A stretch of DNA of 64,000 bases from Malus domestica (taxonomy: Eukaryota; Streptophyta; Magnoliopsida; Rosales; Rosaceae), in NCBI RefSeq assembly GCF_042453785.1, contig NC_091673.1, positions 15,409,501 to 15,473,500 of the forward strand. The letters run 5' to 3'. A program made the translations under genes and the position numbers. This document shows positions 1 through 12,087 of this stretch, in pieces (the first letter of the stretch is position 1; every line of letters starts with the position of its first letter). The notes beneath the pieces are model-generated. The model was not told where the DNA came from. It saw nothing but the letters and a program-made list of their open reading frames with translations, and made no database searches.

Positions 1-54
1 CATGAGTAACAATTTCTTTGGCACAAATGTAGAACTTAAACTTAATCTGTATTC

Positions 55-354
55 CTATTCTAGCCAAAAGTTCAAATTTTGAACATGCCAGCCTATGAGA
101 TAAACTGCAACTACATTTCCAACAACATTCAATATGGGTAACAATAAAGCGCAAATCATACAAACAATTACATATCTTAGGACCCAATGGAACAATTCTA
201 GTAAACAAGTAAGCCAAAAGCCAAAAGCCAAAAGCCAAAAGCCAAAAGCTTTGAGCATGCTAGCATACAGCATAAACTGCAATTACACTCCCAATAAAAA
301 ATTGCAACATAGGTAACAATAAAGCTCAAATCATACAAACAATTAGACCCAACT
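55..354. repeat. Tandem duplication with an expanded 7-bp repeat, in carrier intron 1
   Basis: Two diverged direct copies of a ~140-160 bp unit lie head to tail (about 55-195 and 196-354). Shared blocks include 'gataaactgcaa/cataaactgcaa' and 'aaatcatacaaacaatta'. At the start of the second copy the motif GCCAAAA is expanded to about five units (212-249). The block sits downstream of the donor at 400/399 on the minus strand, so inside intron 1 of the partial carrier gene. Probably replication slippage; no function is visible. Confidence 0.75.
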
Positions 355-400
355 CAATAAAAACAAAAACACAGAAAAGAAGAGTTTCTGAAATAGCAAC

Positions 401-543
401 CTGTATTTCTGCTGATGGTGGGCTCGGACTTCAGCTTGGTACTTGGTCTTGCAGGTGTCAAGAGGGTACAGGATGGTGGTGCTGACCAGAGCTCCAATGG
501 CGCCGGACGTTGCCTCTGCAACTGATTCCAGATCAAATCCCAT
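401..543 (-). CDS. PNC1: Peroxisomal adenine nucleotide carrier, first exon only (gene runs off the left edge)
   Basis: The start codon is the CAT at 541-543 read on the minus strand. The exon encodes 47 full codons beginning [20 protein letters not shown] and ends at 401 in a CAG|GT donor, splitting an Arg codon after QQKY. The motif [13 protein letters not shown] is the first PxD/ExxK-type signature of the mitochondrial carrier superfamily, and the N-terminus closely matches plant PNC1/PNC2. Those proteins import ATP into peroxisomes in exchange for AMP/ADP, fuelling fatty-acid activation in germinating seedlings. Only the start of the first transmembrane helix and its signature are present; the other five helices lie outside the window. 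It is transcribed divergently from the MAPKKK gene. PNC1 versus PNC2 cannot be decided from this exon. Confidence 0.85.
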
Positions 544-2056
544 CCTCTTCTCCTTGGGGAATCGGAATCCTGGGCTGGGAAAAGAATTGGGACTTTAAGG
601 AAATGGTAAAGGAATGCAATTCATGGGGAGCTCGAGCTGGGAAGGGTAGGTCCGTAAATATGGGGGGTATTATACGGGTGCAATATTCAACTATAGCGGA
701 GTTAAAATTTGCAATATTCAAGTACTTCATGAAAAATTACTTGAAAAAGTATTTGTTAGGTGGTTCTTGAAAAAGTATTTATCAAATGCATATAAAAGCG
801 GTTTTTACTAGCAGAAAGCGATTTTACTCGTTTTAGATGCAATCCCAAACTTGTTGATGATAAACAGAAAACTCATCTCTTCTACTACTAGGAACTTTTT
901 ATGTTCATTAACTTCCTAAAACCACTTTTGGAAGATGTAGAACAATTTTTAGTGTCACGCGTGCTTCAAATCATAATCATTGATGCATTAGATTAGTTCT
1001 TTGGATTTAGTTTTGTTATCTTTACCAAAATCAACCCAAAATTGGGCAAGTGAAAGGTATTACTTAAAACCTAAAGCTACCAAGTTTCATGCTCATTCTT
1101 TTATGAGTTATTTGCAAATTAGTAAGTTTTAAAACTCAGTTTTGTAGTCAAAACACTTGAGTATCGCTTTTGTAGGATAAATAGACTTCCATTAACCATA
1201 CAACATAACGCACAGTTTGACCAAAAAATACATCGTGTAAATGACTAGTCTCATTAAAATTTTATCTATATAAAATCACATAAGAAAAACTCCAGTAGCA
1301 TAAAAAAAAAATTAAAAAAAATACCACACAATCATCTATTTACGTCGTTTATCAATGATTACAGACTCATTTACATATCTATTATTGCAGCTTAACTTCA
1401 ATTGATAGGTAATGAATTTTTGTTTTTCGATGACTAATTTTTTAAATATTACACACTGACCTCAAAAGTTGTTGAGGCTACATCTAACATCTTGGATAAA
1501 TATGGGGGGCAAATATTTAAAAGAAAAAAAAATTAAAGTATTGGTTCATTAATTTTGACTGAATTAGATTTTTTTGTCTATAAATAAAAAATTTGAAAGT
1601 AATAATTAATGAACTTGTCAAAATGTGGAGCAATAATTATTTTGGATAATTCTGTTAAAACTTTCATCCTATATATTTCTTTCAAAATCGTTTATCTTAA
1701 ATGAAAGTTTTAACAAAATTATCCAAAATGATTATCGCTTACTCATACATTTTACTGCAAAAAAAAAAAAAAAAAAAAAACCTCACATATTATATATATA
1801 TATATATAATTCAAGACCGGAAGCTCCTCCTAAGTTGAGTTCAAAGGTGACCGTTAGGTTATCTATTTTTTAATTTTTTGAATTATACAGAAACAGATCC
1901 CCCCAACACCTTTTCCCTCCATTCAAAATTTTTAACTCTCCTCTCTCCTTCCCCCTCGCTCACAGAGCAACCCCTCCGCGGCCCCACCACCAAATTTCAA
2001 GAAACGAATGAACCTCACAAAACCCTAGCCTTGCTGTCCATACAGCTTCACCGCCG
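544..2056. other. Divergent intergenic region between the carrier and MAPKKK
   Basis: About 1.5 kb separates two divergent start codons, so it should hold both promoters and leaders. Visible content: AT-rich DNA, a hairpin-type element (1619-1753), a run of about 20 A (1760-1780), an (AT)n tract (1791-1809), and a pyrimidine-rich stretch (1910-1960) just before the MAPKKK start that looks like its 5' leader. No other gene is seen, and I cannot place transcription starts. Confidence 0.6.
1619..1753. mobile_element. Hairpin MITE-like inverted repeat
   Basis: Two ~50-bp arms (about 1619-1668 and 1701-1753) are imperfect inverted copies; both contain 'attttggataatt(c/t)tgttaaaactttcat' read in opposite directions (the core is split here by one variable base). 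A ~30-bp AT-rich loop separates them. Small size, AT richness and no coding capacity fit a degenerate MITE. I found no clear target-site duplication, so the superfamily is not assigned. Confidence 0.55.
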
Positions 2057-5000
2057 ATGGCGATGAGCCCCAACGACCGACCTAAAAAGAAAACCTTAAC
2101 ACCGATGCAAGGCCTCGTCGGCTTGATCCGCGAGTCCCTGCCGCTTCTGCCCCCGCGCCGGGATGACGGAGGAGGTGGAGGAGGAGGGTTTGGGGGCCTG
2201 GTGGGGAAGGTCCGCTCCAGCCTCCGTAATTCGCGAATCGGACTGCTATCCAAGTCTCCTGTTCGTGCTCTTCCTCCGGTTGCTTCGAGAGATGACGCAC
2301 CGCCGATTCGGTGGCGTAAAGGCGAGTTGATTGGTTCCGGTGCCTTTGGCCGGGTCTACATGGGAATGAACCTCGATTCCGGAGAGCTTTTCGCTGTGAA
2401 ACAGGTCTGCCTGCTTCTTAATTTCGAGATTGAATTTGGTTTCTTGGTAATGGATTTGGGAGTTTGACATTTTTGTGTTTGTTACAGGTGTTGATTGCGG
2501 CAAATAGTGCTTCGAAGGAGAAGACACAGGCATGATTCTGATTTTGCATACATTTCATTTTTTTTTTATCGAAGTTTTAATTTTTCTTGGGGATTGCTTA
2601 GTTTGCATTCCTGAGCACAAAAAGTTGCGATTCATTGAATTAACTAAGCATTTCCGCGATAAATTTTTATTCTTGGTTTGACTGCATATTAATACCTTCA
2701 TTCTAATGTTAAAGTATTTTAGAGATGCGTTTTCACCGGTGAACACTATTTTTCAGTTTGAGACTAAGTGGCTGCAGTTTCCTTTTCTAATTTAATTAAA
2801 TCAGGCTCACATTCGAGAGTTGGAGGAGGAAGTCAAGCTTCTTAAGAATCTTTCACATCCAAACATTGTTGTGAGTACGATTGTCTTTGTTCTTTCACGG
2901 AAGTGATGGTGAAGGTGATCACTTACTTTCTTACTGTTTCAATGTTGTTCTTTAGAGGTACTTGGGGACCGCTAGAGAGGAGGATTCATTGAATATTCTA
3001 TTGGAGTTTGTGCCTGGCGGATCCATATCGTCCCTCTTGGGGAAATTTGGATCCTTTCCTGAGTCTGTAAGTATTTGTTACTTCCAAGTGATTGACCTTG
3101 GGTGTTTGGGGACATAAATTTTACATCTTGAAAGTGTTGAATGTGCAGGTTATAAGAATGTACACAAAGCAGCTGTTACTGGGTCTTGAATACCTTCACA
3201 AGAATGAAATTATGCATAGGGACATCAAGGTATCTCCCCATTTCAATTGTTTAATGTTCACATAAGAGTATGAATTGACCTCTCTCTCTCTCTCATTTAA
3301 TAACGGGCATGCTTCATACAGGGTGCAAACATCCTCGTGGATAATAAAGGGTGTATTAAACTTGCTGACTTTGGTGCATCAAAGAAAGTTGTTGAACTGG
3401 TAATGACAGTTTTAATATGTACTAAGGATAACTGACTTTATTATCTTTTTCATACACATCAATAGTGAGTTCATTTGTTGATACAGGCTACTATAAATGG
3501 TGCCAAGTCAATGAAGGGTACTCCATACTGGATGGCTCCTGAAGTTATTCTCCAGACTGGCCATAGCTTGTAAGAACTACTACTCACTTTTAGAGAGTTG
3601 ACTATTTTTGATAATTTCATTGCTATTATAACGGTTGTGTAATCGTTTGTCAACCTTTTAATGCTCTCTGCATTGCCCTATAATTTTAGTCAAAGGTTTT
3701 TCCAGTACCAGTCAAGGGGCAAGGGTGGATCACAATTCACATCTTTCTGAGACTTTTTTTAGCAGTCTTGTGTGTTCCTTCCAGGACTTGCTCCTTAAGT
3801 ATACTCTCTTAGAAGTTCTCCTAGTTGAGCAGTTATATTAACTAGATGAGGTTCACTAGTGTTGATATTTTGTATTCAGTCCATTTACACACAAAATAAT
3901 ACAACCTGTTGTGAACATTTCATCCTAATCTCCAATTAGAAGCATGTTCTCATGTATTGCATGAGTTGTCCCCTTTTTGTTAGTGAGGGACAACAGTTGG
4001 ATTCAGCTACTCCCTATTTCCGATGCTTGGACCTCATTGGTTTGAATATGTTTTTTTAGCTCTGCTGACATATGGAGTGTTGGATGTACTGTGATTGAGA
4101 TGGCTACAGGAAAGCCTCCATGGAGCCAACAATATCAAGAGGTAACACTTCAAGCTGCTTTTGCCAACTAATAGTTTGATTATTGTGTCTAACGTGACTA
4201 GAATTTTTCTAATTTAGTGTGGTTTCACCCAAGAGGTAGCAGACTGAGATTACGAGTTTCCCTTTTCAGGTTGCTGCTCTTTTCCATATTGGAACAACAA
4301 AATCTCATCCACCCATCCCTGAGCATCTCTCTGCTGAGGCAAAGGATTTTCTGTTAAAATGCCTAGAGAAGTACAACTATGAATTCTACTTTTCCCTAAT
4401 TTTTTTTCATATTTATGGGCTAAACATACTTAAGTCTGTAGATAGAACATGCAGATATTAATTTTTTACAAATGTCATCTATTTATATTTTCCTTTACTC
4501 TTACACTCCATAATTTGGTGGCAGGGAACCTTATCTAAGGTCTTCTGCGTCAGAGTTGGTGCAGGTAAATTTTAATGGCATATAACGTTGCACGTTATTT
4601 CATAGTGTAATTAGGCATGGGGCATTAGCCGCATTACATACATGCAGATGTGTCATAGCTTTCAATAATAGAGATTTTACTTCATAGTTTATTTCAAGAA
4701 TTGGACAGTAAAATTAAGAAATCTTGTTCTTCATAAAGTACATTCGCATGTGAATGTCTGTTTATTTTTTTCCTTCTTTTTCACTAATGAGATAATATCT
4801 GTTGGTCATGTGCAGCATCCATTTGTCACTGGGGATTACCAGGAACCTCGTCCAGTAGTTCGTTCTTCATTCATGGTTGGTATAATTGATTTAGTTTTAC
4901 TGGCTCAACTATTCTCTCTGTTTGATCATTGTTCTACAATCTTCATTACTTAATAACAACCATACAATTAGTTAATAACTAGTTTTATCAGGAAGCTGGA

Positions 5001-6455
5001 AACGAGAAGGCAGCACCTGGGACAGATCTTAAGAACTTGTAAGTCTTATCATTAAATCGTTTTGGAATTATTTCTGGTTGCCTTTCTAACTTTATCACCA
5101 CTACAGTGTGAACCCTTCGATCAGAAGGTCTACCTGTGCCGGCTTGAAGGATATTTGTGATATGGGCACTGTAAGGTGCTCAACTGTATATCGAGGGAAT
5201 TTTTCAGGAGGGAGCTCCTGCTGGGGAGCTACTAATAACCATGATGACGACATGTGTCAGATTGATGATACGAATGACATTGTCCTTGGTTCATTTGCAA
5301 AATTCAGATCTGTGGTTGGACCTGACGAATTAAACAAGGTAATGAACTGTTTTCTTGTCCTTCTAGATCATTCAGAGTAATAAACTTTAATTATGATGAG
5401 TGATTTGCTTGTTTGAAATAGAGTTTCAATCCCATGTGTGAACCAACTGACGACTGGCCATGCAAGTTTGATGAAAGTCTGGAACCGGAGAGAAATGGAA
5501 TTAACTTCTCCCCTTGTCAAACAATACATGAGGCTTCGGGCAGCATTGGAGCATCTCAAAAGGTGGAGACAGAGTTCACATTTCCTTCCGGGCCATCAGC
5601 AGTTGAGGATGATGAGGAAGTTACAGAGTCAAAAATAAGAGCCTTCCTAGACGAAAAGGTACTATGTGTCTGCCAAGTTCTTTCCTGTGCGAATTAGTGG
5701 TCAAATCATTCAACGATGCTATGTTTTCTCAGAATGCATGTGGCAGGATTCTAATGTTTTAAACTTGCACCTTGAACCTAATCAGGCCTTAGATCTGAAG
5801 AAGCTGCAAACACCTCTATATGAAGAGTTTCGTAGCTCATTGAATGCAGCTGGTATTGGAAATGCAGACCGTGAACATGTTTCAAAGCATCTGAACTTAC
5901 CTCCTAAAAGTAAGTCACCGAGTCATGCACCTAGTAGAAGATTCTCTACTGCATTTGATGCTGCAGGCCCTGGGAAACATACAAGAGATGTATCAAATGC
6001 CAGTGGTGTACATGACCGAGTTTTGCAGGAAATTCAGCCACCTCAGCTTAGTGAATGGACAGAGCTCCCTCATGATCAGAAAGAATCATTTAGTCTAAGG
6101 TTTGTCTTTGATGTTTGATGCCATTCGGTTAGCTAATGTCCACTCTTCTGCTGTAACTCAATGGAGATGGGTTTAATTTCAGTGCAAGCTTTTCTGATAT
6201 GCAAAGAAAGTGGAAACAGGAGCTTGATGAAGAGCTCGAGAGGAAGCGAGGCAAGTTTTATTTTGTATTTTTCAAGAAGTTTTATTTTGGGGATGGCATT
6301 TATGCATGAAATTTTGGTCTATGATCTTATCTTACTGGAGCCGGCTGGATGCAGAGATGATGTGGCAGGCTGGTGTAGGAACGAAAATGCCATCCCCAAC
6401 CAAAATTCTAAGTCGACAAAGAGAGCGGCTACGGATGGGTCTTCCTGGAAAATGA
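2057..6455 (+). CDS. ANP1: ANP/NPK1-type MAPKKK (17 coding exons)
   Basis: Exons: 2057-2404, 2488-2529, 2805-2870, 2956-3066, 3149-3229, 3322-3399, 3487-3569, 4060-4141, 4270-4370, 4525-4564, 4816-4875, 4992-5038, 5107-5338, 5422-5658, 5786-6099, 6183-6250, 6355-6455. They total 2091 nt, 696 aa, close to tobacco NPK1 and Arabidopsis ANPs. The kinase domain covers about residues 86-348: glycine loop [13 protein letters not shown], catalytic Lys in AVKQ (115), HRDIK (212-216), DFG (232-234), TPYWMAPE. A basic N-terminus with a seven-Gly run precedes it. The C-terminal part has [15 protein letters not shown] and a terminal coiled segment ([17 protein letters not shown]) typical of the NPK1 tail that binds NACK kinesin. 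ANPs feed MKK6 and MPK4 in phragmoplast expansion and stress signalling. Introns 2 and 16 appear to be GC-AG. The ANP1/2/3 paralogue is not resolved; the symbol is by family. Confidence 0.92.
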
Positions 6456-6786
6456 AGTGTATGTATGTACCTCACTTGTATCTATTTTACCATGATATAG
6501 AAATAAGTTATGCTTTTCGACGGGGAGCGCTCAGTATGCACTTGGCGGGGGTGTTGTCCAGTATTACAATGGTCACCGTGCCCATAGCAGGCCGTGCAGC
6601 CTCTTGCCTGCTGCATTATGTCTCAAGCAGCTCAGCCAGAAAATGTCACGTAACCAGTGATATGTATTGATTTAATTTCTTGTGGCCTTTGTATCTTACG
6701 GCGGGATATGAGACATGAAGTATTGAGTTTGTGTGAATTGTATAATTTGAAATATATTGTATGCTGCAGATGCAGCAATCTTTTCT

Positions 6787-6855
<69 letters not shown>

Positions 6856-7267
6856 GATGATTTTGTCAGAACATTTTACGAAATTCAAATTTCTTGGATC
6901 AAATCGGCGAAGCTGAAGCCACAGCATTTCAAATTTCATATGTCTTGATTGTGAAAGGGGAAGAAAGAAGGAATGAATGTAGGTTCTCAGCTTGTATAGA
7001 TAACAAACTGAGCCCAAACCTCAACTTGGGTCATTTTATAAAACAAATCATTGGCCCAAGTTGACTGGCTTTGGTTTATGATCCAACTGTGAATATAACA
7101 AATAAAGGAATGCAGACGGAGAAAATGAAATTGAAAATCATTTCGCTTAAGACAACGCTTAAGTCCTTTCTTTTAATATGGATTAGTCATGTTGTTACAC
7201 ATGTCCTTTTGATCCAAGTCCACTAGACCCGACAAATTAACCCATTTGATTCTTAAGGGATACATTT
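6456..7267 (+). other. MAPKKK 3' flank and probable 3' UTR
   Basis: This follows the TGA at 6453-6455 and contains a 66-nt CT microsatellite 333 nt after the stop. I found no convincing further exon. No polyadenylation site is called. Confidence 0.45.
6788..6853 (+). repeat. (CT)33 microsatellite in the MAPKKK 3' flank
   Basis: An uninterrupted CT dinucleotide run of 33 units. It reads CT on the coding strand of the MAPKKK gene and is probably in its 3' UTR. A run this long and pure is likely length-polymorphic. Confidence 0.95.
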
Positions 7268-7375
7268 AGTTTGGTCCCACCCACCATTATAATTTTTGAT
7301 ATACTCACGATCTCATTAAACCTATTGTGTACCCATTAAGACTTAAGTACTCATTTGGATGGGTGGGACCAAATA
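7268..7375. repeat. Short inverted repeat, about 108 bp
   Basis: TTTGGTCCCACCCA near 7270-7284 is repeated inverted as TGGGTGGGACCAAA near 7359-7373, around an AT-rich core. It may be a minimal MITE or a simple hairpin; no target duplication was recognised. A ~22-bp direct repeat containing 'agagggttgtctatgtgtgt' follows at about 7378 and 7462. Confidence 0.55.
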
Positions 7376-7725
7376 CAGAGAGGGTTGTCTATGTGTGTTA
7401 GTGTATGGCCCCAAGAGAAACTTTCACAGTCTATTACTTGATTGGTTATAAATTCATCATGCAGAGGGTTGTCTATGTGTGTGAGTATGCAATCACTCAC
7501 AAATATAGGCGGACACCGGACCGTCTTTCCACTCGTCAAAGTATGAACCTAATTCCTCTAAAATAAAACTTAAAATGTAAGGATCTGCAAATGCAAAACA
7601 AAGGACCCAGATGGTTAGGAAATAAAAGAAAACAACATAACAAAAATGAGAGACAAACCTGTAACGTGAGATGCCCAAAAAATCAGAATGTAGGAAAAGA
7701 AGAATTTGTAATGGCGGACTATAAT

Positions 7726-7925
7726 GGAAAGGGATCCTCTCCAGATCCCTTCCTCCTAATCCACCAAGTCCAGGAATCGGAGTTGTTGAAATTTGATCCA
7801 ACGGATACAAACAGGGGGCTCACTTTAAAAGTTATAGTCATTTTAGTTGTTGGATCAAATTTCAACGGTATGAATCCCCGGACTTAATGGATTAGGAGGA
7901 AGAGATCCGGAAAGGATCCCTTTCC
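7726..7925. mobile_element. 200-bp Mutator-type MITE with perfect 9-bp target duplication
   Basis: The element begins GGAAAGGGATCC and ends GGATCCCTTTCC. The terminal ~38 bp are inverted copies with about 3-4 mismatches, and the core also folds back (ttgaaatttgatccaac against gttggatcaaatttcaac), so nearly the whole element is a palindrome. It is flanked by identical 9-bp copies of GACTATAAT at 7717-7725 and 7926-7934. A 9-bp duplication is the hallmark of the Mutator superfamily. It has no coding capacity, so it depends on a transposase made elsewhere. The intact duplication suggests a fairly recent insertion. Confidence 0.9.
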
Positions 7926-8229
7926 GACTATAATAGCTTAAGTGTCCGAATTGCAATTTCCCCATGCTCCCTACCGACATATAAGAGCTTTATTTGTGTC
8001 TCGATGAGCTTTCTTGATTCTTTTTCTTAGAGAAAGAATAAATATGTTTATAAGCTTTCGAAAATGAAAAACATGTTGCCACTCAAAAGTAGTACACGAG
8101 AACGATCCTTTACCTATATTTGTTCAAATATCTTCAAATGATGAAAAGTGTTCTAAGTGGAAAACTTTTACCTTGTTTTAAAAATGTTAACTTCAATTTT
8201 AGATGAAAATCATTGCATCTCTATTTATT

Positions 8230-8368
8230 GGATAATGTTATTCACACACTAATTTTTATTTTTCACACACCGTTGTTAACTTTTTTTCATTGATCTCCAA
8301 TTCATTTGATCTGACTAAACATTGAAAGATATGTGTGAGAAGTAAAAGTAAAGCAGCACTACTGTTAT
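8230..8368. mobile_element. MITE, 'TGCTATTCACACAC' family, degenerate copy
   Basis: It starts GGATAATGTTATTCACACAC and shares an internal block (ttttcattgatct...attcatttgatctga) with the copy at 39159-39306. The right end is eroded. A third member lies at 21381-21521. Non-coding. Confidence 0.65.
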
Positions 8369-9447
8369 TGAAAATGTCAAAGAAGCATGGGTTGGTGCGA
8401 AATTATAAATGTGGGTAATATAGAAACATAAAAAATTAATCCCCTGCATTGTCCCCCATTGCTTCCCCAGTTATGCATGAAATTGACCATTGGACCCCTC
8501 CCCCACCATGATTTTCCCTCCCAAAAAATCATAAAAAAAATCTTTGAAAGTTCCCTTTGTTCCCAAGACGAGTTATTTAGTCTGTGATCGAGCAATTGGA
8601 GCAATTTAGTAGGTGAGTCAAAAAACGAAAGCTTTTGAAAGTCTCCATTTTCTTTGACCTTTTGAATATTACGTGGCAGAAAGTTTATGGATCACGGAAA
8701 GAGAGTATGGCGGAAAAGCAAAATTCTTGAATAAGTGGCGGAATTTTTGAATGATTACGAAGGCATGAAAAAGATTGTTGTCTCGTATGAGGTGGGCATT
8801 CTTTCTTCTTTCTTTTGTTGGTAAATAAAATGATGACTTCTTGGTTGTGAAAGGCCAAGATTATTGGAGATCTCAACAAGATGATTACATAGATCATGTG
8901 AAAATAACCTCATATATTCCTGCCGGCAAAGAAAACAAAATTTTGTCTAATACAAAGATATATTTACGTCAAAAAGTGAAAGATTTGAGCTTAAAAACAC
9001 GCGTCAGTCATAATAATTCGACGTTGAACTCATTATTCATGAGAATCGAAATTAAAAACTACTGCTTACTAATGAAGAAGAACACCAACAAATCGTAGTT
9101 TTAAGTGACTAGAACCGAATGAAAAGAGTTTGTTACTTGTTACATTCAATCAACTTTTATATTGAAATAATGGTGTTAATTGCTTTTTTTATTGTCAAAA
9201 ACCCATTGGAAAATAAACTTGTCATGTCCCCAAGTACCCCCAAATTACGATGAATGAACTTGGACCATTTAGTTTTTATTAACAAGAACAATGGTGGACC
9301 AACCAGCCTCTATTTTATATTTTATGAGAATATTGTATGATTCTCAGGAATATACTGCAAGTCTAAAGATTATAGGTGAGGTGGGTGGGTGGCCCCTTTA
9401 ACCTCCAAACGATATCTCCCTCACTTTTTATCATGGGAATAGTTTTA
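8369..9447. other. Intergenic DNA, nothing recognised
   Basis: AT-rich sequence with short chance open frames only. The frame at 8841-9098 (85 codons) shows no recognisable motif. I see no RNA gene or repeat that I can name. Confidence 0.5.
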
Positions 9448-9601
9448 AGGAATTTTAACGAAAAGCATCCGGTACTGTTCATTTTAACGAAAAACCACAT
9501 TTTTACACTAAAAAGTCAATCCTGGTACTATTCACTTTACCCTTTATTTTGTTCTTATCATTAAAACTCAAAGTTTTCAAGCCATTTTCATTAGTTTTCC
9601 T
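9448..9601. mobile_element. 154-bp Mutator-type MITE, family A copy 1
   Basis: Begins AGGAATTTTAACGAAAAGC and ends TTCATTAGTTTTCCT, an imperfect terminal inverted repeat. It is flanked by the identical 9 bp ATAGTTTTA at 9439-9447 and 9602-9610. Copy 2 (11925-12078) is the same length and aligns almost throughout; copy 3 is inverted at 43947-44095. Confidence 0.85.
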
Positions 9602-9610
9602 ATAGTTTTA

Positions 9611-11924
9611 AGGACAAGGGAAAGAGACAATGGGGCATGCACCAAGCTTTGTCCAAGGGTATGAAGTGGTTCAAATTGTTATTTGTGGAACTTAGCAACT
9701 CACATACCCAAGTAAGAGATTTGGCATTATGTTTTGTAAACAATAAGAATTGTGACAATTTGATGATCTTCAAGTTTCTGTAATTAATGAGGTGGAGAAT
9801 GTATGTATATATGTGTGTGAGTTTGTTGTTTGTTTGACAAAAAAATAAAGCTTGTTGTTTGTTTGTGATTGTCTACTTGGGAGAAGAGTAACCTGTTATG
9901 TTACGTGATAAGATACAAAGGTATATATGCTCTATCATAACTTGTGGGTAAATTTATATCGTGTAACGTGTGAGAATGTCATACTTCGTTTGCATTTATA
10001 ATGTATATAAACTACAAATATATGTCATAGTCTCTCTCTCCTTTTCTGTTTTTATTTTTTTTGCCAATAATGTGCTCCTTCTGTGTGGCAATTGCAGTTG
10101 TGAGTTCATGCTTATCCGTATATGCGTGGAAAGTTAAGAGTATGAGAGGAAAAGATGTCGTCAAGTCTATAATTCAAGTCAATTATCAAATCTTGCAATG
10201 GATTTAGAAGATGTTTATATCCCTAGTTTGTGAATGTAAGTAGACTATTGGTCTCTCACGCTTTTTTGTATTCGTTTTTTATTAGTAAATCAGTCTGCAT
10301 ACTTTTAACTTATATGCATTTGCATTAGAATGGTTTATTATGATGAGGGGGGACACACGGTTTTATCATAAGCAGATTAAGACTATATATTGTGGTCAAT
10401 TTTCGCGTGGTCTCCTCCTTTTGGGATGCTTTATTTGCCTTGGCATACATTTGGGGTCCAATGTAGCTAGGGTGGATATGGTGGTGGGGGTGTGAAGGAT
10501 GATGGGAAGCTTTTTCGAACCAGTGGTGGTTCCTTTTGTTGGTGACACCATGGCTGGTGGCTTTGGACCAATGAATAGTGAGACTTTCCTTTACATATAA
10601 ATATTTTACCATATTAGAATATTGCTCATATAGATCATATGTTGATGGTGTGAAACACGATGAAATTGAAAGAGAAGTGACGTGTCATGGATTAAAATTG
10701 AACATTTTTAGAAGAAAATGAGAAATTAAGGAAAATGGGATGTTGGAATGGTATACTATCCTTAACACAGTGCACTATTGAATATATAATATTTAGTTAT
10801 AAAATTTTTCTTCTATAAGAACAAAAATTCTTATAAATAGAGTTTTGGGTTTTCAATATTGATGCTTATCCAACAAAGATGAATAGATCCACTGGCAAAT
10901 ACACAGAATTCCATCTCAACCTTGATGCATAAATGTTATTTGTTACTATTCAGAAGAGAAAGGGCAAACTCTTGTCTGGATGGCACAACGTGACAACTTA
11001 AGAGAAAGAAATTAAACGATATCATTAGAATACGCAAGAGAATATGAGAAAACTTTAAAATTGTTTATTGAGCAATAAGAAAGATAGAAACCCTAACACC
11101 ACAAAAAGATATATAGTCTATCACAACCCTAAACTTGCTAGGAATCCTAATAGAAAGGAAAGTACAAAAAATAGCAAGCTACCAAAAACATGTCCTCAAA
11201 ACTTAGAATGATGCTTTGGGCTAGTAAACATTAGAATTTGGCTAAAAATGCATATATGTCAACCAAGCATTGAGTATTGATGGCGATTTTTTGTCTTTTC
11301 AAAATAACGGACCACAAACCAAAATCTGTAATGTAAAACTTCATTATTGGATTTGCACATTTCAATCTAATTCTCGATTCACTCTGGCATCTAATCTACA
11401 GAAAATGGGGCCAATGATTTACTTCTAGAGCTTTAGATCTCATCATATGGATAACAAAAGGACAGTCTTGATATAAAGTTAAAAAGATTGCCCAAATTAA
11501 TTTGAAAAGCAGATGCATGAGTGAACTTTCTCCATATAAAAATGGCAATATTTGAATTGCGAAGAGTGCTTATGCATGAAACCAACCCACCTAAGTAATG
11601 TATGAAAAAGTTTTAAAAGTTGTTACGATCGAAGGTGTACTATCACAATTGGCTTTTCGAAGCTCGATCTGCTCTCTACCAAAAAAAGATAGTGGAACTT
11701 GTATAATATCGTGGCTTTGCATGAATGATACAAACAACTTTCGAGTCCTTAACTACCAAGAAATTAAGTAAAGCTCCCTTTCTTAAAGAGTACTCAACAA
11801 ATTAAGAACCAATCAAAATGCACCTTCGGCGTTTCACCAAATGTCCACACATTAAATTTTACACGTGGAGCAGTATTATTGGTCATCTGTTGATCAGATC
11901 AAATCAAACTTTCAAAATAATTAA
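9611..11924. other. Intergenic DNA, nothing recognised
   Basis: About 2.3 kb, AT-rich, with no open frame showing a family motif, no RNA gene and no clear element boundaries. The minus-strand frame at 10325-10612 is His/Pro-rich low-complexity sequence and is not supported as a gene. Confidence 0.5.
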
Positions 11925-12078
11925 GGGAACTTTAACGAAAAGCACCCGGTACTGTTCACTTTAACGAAAAACCACATTTTTACACTAAAAAGTTTATCCT
12001 GGTACTATTCACTTTACCCTTTATTTTGTCCTTATCATTAAAACTCAAAGTTTTCAAGTCCTTTTCATTAGTTTTCCT
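11925..12078. mobile_element. 154-bp Mutator-type MITE, family A copy 2
   Basis: Begins GGGAACTTTAACGAAAAGC and ends CATTAGTTTTCCT. The 9-bp duplication AATAATTAA flanks it exactly (11916-11924 and 12079-12087). It matches copy 1 closely along its length, which fixes the family boundaries independently. Confidence 0.88.
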
Positions 12079-12087
12079 AATAATTAA

